A stretch of DNA of 11,630 nucleotides from CAZOZP01 sp964584325 (GTDB taxonomy: Bacteria; Bacteroidota; Ignavibacteria; Ignavibacteriales; Melioribacteraceae): NCBI GenBank assembly GCA_964584325.1, contig CAZOZP010000084.1:1-11630 (forward strand), in the 5' to 3' direction. Shown here piece after piece: positions 6,062 to 11,630 of this stretch; position 1 is the first letter of the stretch, and each line of letters opens with the position of its first letter. Position numbers and translations under genes: made by a program. The notes under the pieces are model-generated. The model saw only the letters and a list, made by a program, of their open reading frames with translations. It did not search any database and was not told the DNA's origin.

Positions 6062-6592
6062 GAAGCTCCAGCTGAGCTGACATCAATTTTTGTTTTATCT
6101 TTTTACTGAGATATCACCCCTGCGGAGTTCATTAGTCTGTCAAATTCATTTTGCTACTAAGATTCCGCACCTACGGTGCTGTTTCGCTCACGATTGTCAT
6201 CCTGAGCGAAGCGAAGGATCTCAATCTATAATATAGGCCTTGGTCTGCGCATCACGCGTTACCCGTCACGCGTCACATCTTCAAGCCCACAGGGCTGGCA
6301 TCTCAGTAACACAAATACCACCACAAATTAAAGAGCTGCTTAAGCTGCGACATCTAACTCCCAGATTTAAGATGTCGCTCCTACCGAGCTGTTTCATCTG
6401 TATTCTCAAAATCCTTTTCCCTTCTCACAGAGACGCAAGGCCTTGGGTCTCTACTTTGTCACCCGTTACCTTGTTACTTTCTTAATCTGCCTCCGAGAGC
6501 CTCAGGCACCGGACAGGATTAAGATATCTAAACCCGCATTTATTGAATTGGAGATTTTGCCACAAAAGAAAGAAAGATTTTTCGTATTTTAT
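6062..6592. repeat. Repeat block B: six REP-like hairpins and several duplicated segments
   Basis: Copies of the 22-nt hairpin element lie at 6062-6083 (-), 6108-6129 (+), 6159-6180 (+), 6283-6303 (-), 6332-6355 (-) and 6369-6390 (+). Longer similarities link 6106-6182 with 7530-7606, 6253-6368 with 7371-7480, 6391-6511 with 2737-2845, and 6525-6592 with 4315-4383. The open frame at 6240-6485 is entirely made of these repeats and is not a gene. The block fills the space between hicA and the TumE-like gene. Confidence 0.85.
6196..6222. repeat. GTCATCCTGAGCGAAGCGAA-type dispersed repeat
   Basis: This 27-nt sequence, continuing with GGATCTC, is a motif I recognise from intergenic repeats in many environmental bacterial genomes. 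ATCCT and AGGAT form its ends as an inverted pair. A variant half, TGTCATCCTGA followed by a different palindrome, occurs on the minus strand at 11380-11392. Confidence 0.6.
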
Positions 6593-6649
6593 TAGATAAC
6601 GCCTCTTAGTAATTAATTGTTTTTTTCTACGCCACTAAAGAGATTATTA

Positions 6650-6985
6650 CTAAAGCATCGTGTTAATGACTTCCAATACTTCTTTAATTATTATTTCATT
6701 TGAAGATTCGATTTTTTGACCGATATGTTTATGGTGGGGATAAGTAATTGACTCAGGGTGATATGGAGCATTATCCCATCGGATTTTTAATTCTCCATAT
6801 TCATCCTGCCAATGATAAGAATAATTTCGCTCCTTTATATCCGAATACTCTCTAATGTATAATTCGGAATTATCAACAAGGATTACTTTAATCTTAATAA
6901 AAAAGCCAAAATTGAATGTTTTATATTCCAGAATTCTGAAGTCTTTTACTATTGGATATAACTCAAGCCACTTTAAGATTTCCAT
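6650..6985 (-). CDS. TumE-family toxin-like protein (DUF6516)
   Basis: The 111-residue product carries the TumE/DUF6516 pattern: an N-terminal two-strand segment, VDNSELYIREY (37-47), YSYHWQDEYGELKIRWDNAP (55-74), then YHPESITYPHHKHIG (75-89) and a C-terminal helix. The clustered His, Trp, Arg and Asp residues in the middle are the most conserved part of the family and may form an active site; the mechanism is not known to me. It is small and cytoplasmic. Its start lies inside the preceding gene (23-nt overlap), consistent with translational coupling to an antitoxin. Downstream, 6606-6653 contains an imperfect inverted repeat (TTAGTAAT/ATTACTAA) that could end the transcript. The family assignment rests on motif memory; I am fairly confident. 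Confidence 0.8.
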   Translation of the reverse strand: MEILKWLELYPIVKDFRILEYKTFNFGFFIKIKVILVDNSELYIREYSDIKERNYSYHWQDEYGELKIRWDNAPYHPESITYPHHKHIGQKIESSNEIIIKEVLEVINTML

Positions 6986-7229
6986 TTTCGATTTCAGTTT
7001 TATTTCGAATCAATTCCTTCAATTTTTCATTATACGATTTCCATTCCAAATAATCGTCCCATTTCTCAAAATCTTCTTCTTTATTTGATTTTATTTGAGA
7101 TTCAAAGGCTTCAAAAGCTGTGTTGTATTTTAATACGAAAATATTCGATTTGTCATTCAAAATATGAATTTCATAAATGATTTCTGTTAAATAAATATTT
7201 TTTAGTTTTTCTTTATCTAAAATAGACAT
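6963..7229 (-). CDS. Putative antitoxin partner of the TumE-like protein
   Basis: The 88-residue product is acidic and Lys/Glu-rich with helical, partly disordered character. A central FEAFESQIKSNKEEDFEKWDDYLEWKSY-like segment (split, residues about 39-66) matches the style of short proteins found upstream of TumE genes. No HTH or ribbon-helix-helix motif is obvious. AGGAG at 7239-7243, 9 nt before the ATG, is a good Shine-Dalgarno sequence and supports this start. Its 3' end overlaps the TumE-like gene by 23 nt, giving the usual antitoxin-first order. The antitoxin role is inferred mainly from position and size. The pair is transcribed against the other toxin-antitoxin genes of the island. 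Confidence 0.7.
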   Translation of the reverse strand: MSILDKEKLKNIYLTEIIYEIHILNDKSNIFVLKYNTAFEAFESQIKSNKEEDFEKWDDYLEWKSYNEKLKELIRNKTEIENGNLKVA

Positions 7230-7315
7230 TAAATTTCTCTCCTGATTGCTAAGGTAAGATAATAATTTGTTTAAATCATTTCAATACCGGATTCTGTTTT
7301 CATTCAATTGTATTC

Positions 7316-7604
7316 AAGATTCTTCACCTTCGGCGCTGTTTCAACTGTATTCTCATAATCCTTTTTCCTTCACGCGTTAAGCGTCACATCTTCAAGCCCG
7401 TAGGGCTGGCATCTTAGTAACACAAATACCACCACAAAGTTAAAGAGCTGCTTAAGCAGCGACATCTAAATACCAGATTTAAGATTCCGCTCCTACGGAG
7501 CTATCATAAGCTTTTGTTTCATCTTGTTACTAAGATATCACCCCTACGGGGTTCTTTAGTCTGTCAAATTCATCTTGTTACTGAGATTCCGCACCTACGG
7601 TGCT
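7316..7604. repeat. Repeat block C: six REP-like hairpins with duplicated spacers
   Basis: Hairpin copies are at 7316-7337 (+, degenerate), 7394-7415 (-), 7444-7467 (-), 7481-7502 (+), 7532-7553 (+) and 7583-7604 (+). The order and orientation at 7394-7502 repeat those at 6283-6390, and the spacers are also conserved. From 7605 to 7724 a further worn copy of the CACAGAGACGC-type spacer is followed by CACG-rich sequence. There is no gene between 7230 and 7724. Confidence 0.85.
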
Positions 7605-7724
7605 GATTCATCTGTATTCTCAAAATCCATTTTCTCTTCTCACAGAGACGCAATGTCCTGCGCCTCTGCCGATACACTATAATATGAATTCCCTTTCGAG
7701 TCACGCTTTACTCGTCACGCGTCA

Positions 7725-9026
7725 CTATTTTACCAACATCAGCTTCTTAACCGCCGAAAATTCTCCTGCCTGAATCTGATACAAATACACTCCGCTCGAA
7801 AGTCCGGATGCATTAAATTTAACTTTATGATTTCCGCCGGAGAAGAATTCATTAACAAGAACTGCTACTTCCTGACCTAATAAATTATAAACGCTTAGTT
7901 TTACATTTCCTGAAACGGGAAGTGAAAACTCTATTGTTGTAGCCGGATTAAACGGATTGGGATAATTCTGCATAAGCCTGTAGGATTTATCTGCATATTC
8001 TTCTCCGGAAACAGATGAAGTTCCGTTATATTTAAACACTACTCTCTTAGGTGCAATGCTTGCTGTATAACTGTTTTTCAGTACGCCTGAAGCATCAAAA
8101 ACATAAACTGCTCCGTCTGATGCGAAATCTTTTGCGTCAAGTACATAGTGCATTTTGTTCACATTGTCATAATTATATCCGTAAAAATAATTCGCCCCAT
8201 ACTCGGGATTCACAATTTCTGTTACAGTGCTTGTCTGAAGGTTATATTCTACCAAATTATTGAAGTATGTAAGAAAATAAAACTTCTTGCCGTCAGTATC
8301 GGCATTTATGCAGCTTCCGAATCCGTACTGTGGAATTGTGTAGCTTGTAATTTTTTCGAAAGTAACCGGATTGATTTTATATATTATTCCGCCGGTTTCA
8401 TCGCCCGGACACCCTGCCAGAAGCATATTATCCGCTGAAAGTGCCAGCGAAGAAGGATTAAGCCTCACGTTTATTGTCTTAACCACCGATTCTGTTTCTG
8501 AGTCAATAACCGATATTGTTGAATCTGAACTTCCTCCCCAAAGGGATGTATTTGCCACAAAAACATATTTCCCGATGCTGAGAATTTCCTGCGGATAAAC
8601 ACCAACTGTAATTTCTTTCCTGAATGATAAGTCGCTTAGATTAAGTACTGTAACTTTTCCTGCCGGCCCATTTGTTACGAAAATTTTATCGTTGTTTATG
8701 GAGAGAGAATAAGGATTTACACCTGCCGCGGCACTTGCTGAAACCGCGCCGAGTGTGTCTGCCTTGTAAATTTTACCGGATCCTCCGTAGTTACCCTGTT
8801 CGGTAATATAAAGATTGTTTTCGTGAAGCATTAATCCGTCGGGAACGAGTCCGAGATTTCCGGGGCTAAATACAGATGGGGAAAAACTGCCGGATTTTTT
8901 ATCAATAATTGACAACTTTGAAGTATTTGGGGCAAAACCGCCTTCACTTAACACATAAACTTTACTTAAGTCCTGTCCGAAAACAGTAACTGAAAAAAAC
9001 ACGATAAAAAGAAGAATTTTTCTCAT
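7725..9026 (-). CDS. BtuG-like beta-propeller surface protein with T9SS sorting domain
   Basis: The 433-residue product starts with a type I signal peptide (MRKILLFIVFFSVTVFG, cut before Q18). Residues about 20-335 are YncE/DUF5074-like beta-propeller repeats: VYVLSEGGF, LSIIDKKSG, LYITEQGN, KVTVLNL, TISVIDSETESVVKTINV and similar blades. Residues 349-433 are a type A T9SS sorting domain (NYPNPFNP, TTIEFSLP, VYNLLGQEV, GVYLYQI, KKLMLVK), so it is exported and fixed to the outer surface. It begins 8 nt after btuB, and its AGGA (9033-9036) overlaps the btuB stop, so it belongs to the riboswitch-controlled operon. In Bacteroides, BtuG is a beta-propeller that captures cobalamin and hands it to BtuB. 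This gene has the same fold and place but a T9SS anchor instead of a lipid one. The cobalamin role is inferred; the domain calls are firm. Confidence 0.85.
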   Translation of the reverse strand: MRKILLFIVFFSVTVFGQDLSKVYVLSEGGFAPNTSKLSIIDKKSGSFSPSVFSPGNLGLVPDGLMLHENNLYITEQGNYGGSGKIYKADTLGAVSASAAAGVNPYSLSINNDKIFVTNGPAGKVTVLNLSDLSFRKEITVGVYPQEILSIGKYVFVANTSLWGGSSDSTISVIDSETESVVKTINVRLNPSSLALSADNMLLAGCPGDETGGIIYKINPVTFEKITSYTIPQYGFGSCINADTDGKKFYFLTYFNNLVEYNLQTSTVTEIVNPEYGANYFYGYNYDNVNKMHYVLDAKDFASDGAVYVFDASGVLKNSYTASIAPKRVVFKYNGTSSVSGEEYADKSYRLMQNYPNPFNPATTIEFSLPVSGNVKLSVYNLLGQEVAVLVNEFFSGGNHKVKFNASGLSSGVYLYQIQAGEFSAVKKLMLVK

Positions 9027-9034
9027 TATATATC

Positions 9035-10963
9035 CTAATAATTAATTGATAGTTTGATTCTGTAATTTCTTAGCGGCATTGGATAACCATTCATTATCTG
9101 GTAATCCGCATTAAATATGTTGTTTACCTCTGCCCTTGCAGTAAGCAAATAACTTCCGAGATGAAAATTTACCGCAGCATTTGCATCCGTAAGATTTATA
9201 ACCGGCAAAAGCGTTTTATTCTGCATATCCGCATATCGGACACCGGTATGACTAAAAAGTATATTCAGTTCACAGATGCTGTGACTAAGTCTTAATGAAG
9301 TTTTTACTGTTTTATCCGGAATGTAGAACAGCTTTTTATTATAAGTTGGATCATTTCTGTAATTGGCGGTTGTTTTTATTACATCATTAAATGAAGCCCC
9401 TGTTTCGGAAGCTAATTTTAATCCCTCCGAAATTTTGAACGAAAACTCAAGTGAAGCCGAATACACTCTTGAGACTGAACCGGCAATATTGCGGGGCTTC
9501 CAGATACCGGTAAAATCGGCAATCCACATAATTTTGTCTTCCGCTTCAACGTATGCAAAGGAAAAATCGGCATTCCCGTCAACAAAAGATTTGAATCCGT
9601 AAAAAGCTCCTGCTTCAGCATTCAGACTTTTCTCCGGATCAAGATTCTTGTTCCCTGCCAGATTCCAGTAAAGATCGTTAAATGAGGGCATTCGGAAATT
9701 ATTTCCGACATTTGCTCTTAAATGAAAAACTATTTTACTGAAAGGTTTTACATTCAGACCGACCCTTCCGGTGGTAGCCTTCATATCTGTATCTGAGTAG
9801 TAATCGTGTCTTACGGAAGGTGAAATCTGAAGAAATTCCCAGGGAATTATATTTACCGAAGCCGAGAGTGAATGCCTGTTTCTGTTCGGAAATCCGCTTA
9901 ACTCATCGCTTCTAAGCTCGCCATGCGCAAAGTCGTATGAAACAATGCTCTTCAGAAAACTAAAATCAAAAGAAGTATTCAACGAAACAGAATACAAAGT
10001 ATTCTTGTAGTAGCTGTTAATATAGGAAGCTGTGTTGTAATTCATCAGGCTGTTTTGGAAATTGAATGAAATATCGGCATCTGCCCATTCATTAAGATAG
10101 TCTGAATACTTAATAATGTTGTTCCAGATTTTATCTTTCTGAACCGTTCCGGCTGAAGCGTTGTCTGTTTCAATGCCTGCTATCTGTTTATCCTGAAATG
10201 AATATGTTGAAAGGAACCTGAGTGCAGAGTTCCCGAAATTAATTCCCGCAGTAAAACCGGCATCCGTCATAGTGTAGGCTGAATTCTCTCTCTGTTTCTT
10301 TATCTTTTCGATTCCGTTATTGAAGTAATATTCATAATTTCCGTCCGAGGATTCATTCGAAAGGAAAACATCCATGTGCAAAATTCCGGTCTTCCCCGAA
10401 AACTTAACCATATATTCTCTTAATCCGTAAGATCCCGCTGATGTGGAAAGTTTGAATCCGAAAGGCTTATCCGCATCACCTGATGTAAATCCGGATTTAA
10501 TATTTATGATACCTCCCATTGCATCACTGCTGTTCAGAGAACTCATTCCACCGCGGGCAATTTCCACTGATTCAATAAGAGCTTTCGGAATAAGAGATAA
10601 GTCAAAAGAAGGATTCTGGAATGAATTTAATCTGACACCGTCTATCATTATTACAGTATGTTCCGCACCCATTCCGTTTATTGAAACAGTATTGAGCGAC
10701 GGACCGTAACCGTATGATTTTAGTACTACACCTGCTGAAGTCTTAAGAATATCCTGAAGTCTGCTTCCGTTTGCACTTTGTACTTTATCGTTTGTTATTA
10801 TTTCTATTTGTCCGCTTGCAGACGCCTGCTCAGTGTTTATTCTTTCGGCTGTTACATAAACCGTGTGCAGTCTGTAACTTCCGGTTGAATCCCTGAATGC
10901 ATTTTGGGCGGGCACCATCCCTGCGATAGCAAACAACAATAAAATCAGATTTCTGAACTTCAT
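9035..10963 (-). CDS. btuB: TonB-dependent outer-membrane cobalamin receptor
   Basis: The 642-residue product has a signal peptide (cut near VPA-Q20), a TonB-box-like HTVYVTAER (33-41), a plug domain (about 45-157: IEIITNDKV, LQDILKTSAGV, SINGMG, VIMIDGVRLN, VEIARGGMSSL, AMGGIINI) and a beta-barrel ending in RNYRIKLSINY with a terminal Tyr. Length and motif order match BtuB-type vitamin B12 receptors, which import cobalamin across the outer membrane using TonB energy. The vitamin is indicated by the cobalamin riboswitch directly upstream. The AAGGA Shine-Dalgarno sequence (10970-10974) is 6 nt before the ATG and lies partly in a terminator-like stem. The next gene encodes a probable surface partner. 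Other substrates (heme, siderophore) are possible for the fold but not favoured by the control element. Confidence 0.92.
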   Translation of the reverse strand: MKFRNLILLLFAIAGMVPAQNAFRDSTGSYRLHTVYVTAERINTEQASASGQIEIITNDKVQSANGSRLQDILKTSAGVVLKSYGYGPSLNTVSINGMGAEHTVIMIDGVRLNSFQNPSFDLSLIPKALIESVEIARGGMSSLNSSDAMGGIINIKSGFTSGDADKPFGFKLSTSAGSYGLREYMVKFSGKTGILHMDVFLSNESSDGNYEYYFNNGIEKIKKQRENSAYTMTDAGFTAGINFGNSALRFLSTYSFQDKQIAGIETDNASAGTVQKDKIWNNIIKYSDYLNEWADADISFNFQNSLMNYNTASYINSYYKNTLYSVSLNTSFDFSFLKSIVSYDFAHGELRSDELSGFPNRNRHSLSASVNIIPWEFLQISPSVRHDYYSDTDMKATTGRVGLNVKPFSKIVFHLRANVGNNFRMPSFNDLYWNLAGNKNLDPEKSLNAEAGAFYGFKSFVDGNADFSFAYVEAEDKIMWIADFTGIWKPRNIAGSVSRVYSASLEFSFKISEGLKLASETGASFNDVIKTTANYRNDPTYNKKLFYIPDKTVKTSLRLSHSICELNILFSHTGVRYADMQNKTLLPVINLTDANAAVNFHLGSYLLTARAEVNNIFNADYQIMNGYPMPLRNYRIKLSINY

Positions 10964-11015
10964 AAAAAATCCTTATTTCTTAACACGGGGTGAACTCAAG
11001 TTTAAGAAATAAGGA
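10964..11015 (-). terminator. Riboswitch expression platform: terminator hairpin that also covers the btuB SD
   Basis: On the minus strand a 14-bp perfect stem (11002-11015 with 10970-10983) encloses an 18-nt loop and is followed at once by six T (10964-10969) and the btuB ATG. This is an intrinsic terminator by structure. The 3' arm also includes AAGGA, the btuB Shine-Dalgarno sequence, so one hairpin could stop transcription or hide the ribosome-binding site. An AAGGAATTCCTT palindrome (11011-11022) overlaps the 5' arm and may take part in an alternative fold. Confidence 0.85.
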
Positions 11016-11060
11016 ATTCCTTTAACTCAATTCTCTTTGACCCGCGAAGATAATTGACTT

Positions 11061-11239
11061 AATATTTGCGGCAGGTATCCTGACTTGAGAGCGTCCTTAA
11101 ACCGCCTTCCCACCCCAATGAGGCAGTGACATTTTGGTTTAATCCGGCTTTTGTAGAGCCGCTCTCTTACAGTTGCGGGGACAGCTACGGATTTTCACCG
11201 TATTCCCTATTATTCTCCTAAAGAGAACCTGCAAATATT
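11061..11239 (-). promoter_or_regulatory. Cobalamin riboswitch controlling btuB and the BtuG-like gene
   Basis: Read on the minus strand, this segment has the conserved cobalamin aptamer parts in order: GGTGAAAATCC, CTGTCCCCGCAACTGTAA, GTCACTG, a GGGAAGGC-type element, and the B12 box AGTCAGGATACCTGCC near the 3' end. P1 is formed by AATATTTGC (11231-11239) and GCAAATATT (11061-11069), nine perfect pairs that define the limits. Binding of a cobalamin is expected to turn the downstream operon off through the hairpin at 10964-11015. About 45 nt separate P1 from that hairpin. Confidence 0.95.
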
Positions 11240-11254
11240 TATTTTAGTAACTGC

Positions 11255-11286
11255 CAAAATATAAACAAAAAAAAATCATATCCAAA
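11255..11286 (-). promoter_or_regulatory. Candidate Bacteroidota-type promoter for the riboswitch transcript
   Basis: On the minus strand TTTG (11283-11286) is followed after 19 nt by TATATTTTG (11255-11263), close to the Bacteroidota -33 TTTG / -7 TAnnTTTG arrangement. Transcription would start near 11248, just before the riboswitch P1 stem at 11239. The placement supports the call, but the surrounding DNA is very AT-rich and chance matches are easy. Confidence 0.5.
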
Positions 11287-11295
11287 AAAACTTAG

Positions 11296-11417
11296 GAGGC
11301 TGTCTTAAAAGCATCATTCTGATTCCGCAGAATTGGGAGTGAATTTCATCCCATTTATCTGCAATCCCGCAAATGCGGGATCAGGATGACAGACTCTTTT
11401 CTTTTTGAGACAACTTC
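11296..11417. mobile_element. MITE-like element with imperfect terminal inverted repeats
   Basis: GAGGCTGTCTTAAAAG (11296-11311) and CTTTTTGAGACAACTTC (11401-11417) are imperfect inverted repeats bounding 122 bp. Inside is a perfect 7-bp palindrome ATCCCGC-AAAT-GCGGGAT (11364-11381) next to a TCAGGATGACAGA piece that is the reverse of a common dispersed repeat. There is no coding capacity, so it would be a non-autonomous element. No target duplication is clear. Confidence 0.55.
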
Positions 11418-11420
11418 TTC

Positions 11421-11630
11421 CAACGAAATGTTCGCTTCATCAACGGAAACATAAGTTTCTTCCGGCGAAATGTTCATTTCATCTGCGGAAACATAAGTTT
11501 CTTCCAACGAAATGTTCGTTTCATCTGCGGAAACATAAGTTGCTTCTAACGAAATGTCTGTTTCATCTGCGGAAACATAAGTTTCTTCCAACGAAATGTC
11601 TGTTTCATCTGCGGAAACATAAGTTTCTTC
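11421..11630. repeat. 42-bp tandem repeat array, five units, reaching the window edge
   Basis: Units start at 11421, 11463, 11505, 11547 and 11589, each exactly 42 bp and about 85-98% alike; the fifth ends at the last base, so the array probably continues. Each unit contains a GAAAC-ATAA-GTTTC hairpin, changed in one unit. The minus strand is open through all units as a 14-residue repeat (EETYVSADETNISL) ending at 11355, but most differences between units change amino acids (A/V, T/A/M, N/D, L/P, E/A), no start is visible in the window, and the tail of the frame is a noncoding repeat. I therefore call it a minisatellite and not a gene. Confidence 0.85.

Noticed and set aside
6240..6485. 81-codon open frame on the plus strand
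   Set aside because: It lies entirely inside repeat block B; the same sequences occur in blocks A and C in other frames with stops, so it is not a gene.
2664..7604. CRISPR array or integron attC cassette array
   Set aside because: The repeats are irregularly spaced, occur in both orientations, vary by compensatory changes, and lack the inverse-core and core sites of attC. No cas gene or integrase is present.
8051..8598. Plus-strand open frames opposite the beta-propeller gene
   Set aside because: They are antisense shadows of a gene with clear signal peptide, repeats and sorting domain.
11355..11591. Repeat-encoded acidic protein on the minus strand
   Set aside because: The frame is open because the unit is 42 bp; unit differences are mostly amino-acid changing, the apparent start is a TTG within the array, and the 3' part is a dispersed noncoding repeat. 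A longer gene beyond the edge cannot be fully excluded.

Overview
The window looks like a piece of a Bacteroidota/Chlorobiota-type genome, most like an Ignavibacteria-grade bacterium. The reasons are a C-terminal type IX secretion (T9SS) sorting domain containing the NYPNPFNP signature, a TonB-dependent receptor under a cobalamin riboswitch, a promoter-like -33 TTTG / -7 TATATTTTG pair, and AT-rich genes separated by many short palindromic repeats. This assignment is inferred from sequence style only.

Layout. (1) 1-906, minus: N-terminal 302 residues of a lipoprotein cut by the window edge. (2) 1038-2527, minus: a decayed group made of an atypical NarL/LuxR-type response regulator, a MauE/DoxX-like redox membrane protein and a 58-codon N-terminal stub of an ABC exporter permease. 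The regulator is broken by a 10-N assembly gap with G/C homopolymers; its C-terminus can be recovered on the far side. (3) 2640-7610: an accessory island of toxin-antitoxin-like genes separated by repeat-rich spacers. It carries an AAA ATPase-DUF4143 gene, an MNT-HEPN pair, a HicB-HicA pair whose hicA is frameshifted, and, on the minus strand, a TumA/TumE-like pair. The spacers hold about 15 copies of a 22-nt hairpin repeat in both orientations plus longer duplicated blocks. (4) 7725-11286, minus: a vitamin B12 uptake operon with promoter, cobalamin riboswitch, terminator/SD-sequestering hairpin, btuB, and a beta-propeller protein. The last is probably a BtuG-like cobalamin capture protein held at the surface by T9SS instead of a lipid anchor. 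(5) 11296-11630: a MITE-like element running into a 42-bp tandem array that reaches the window edge.

The B12 operon is the clearest functional unit: the riboswitch senses cobalamin and controls a receptor and a probable surface partner. The most unusual material is the repeat-bounded toxin-antitoxin island, the covarying REP-like hairpins in it, and the receiver domain lacking its phosphoacceptor aspartate. I found no rRNA, tRNA, CRISPR array or complete transposase.
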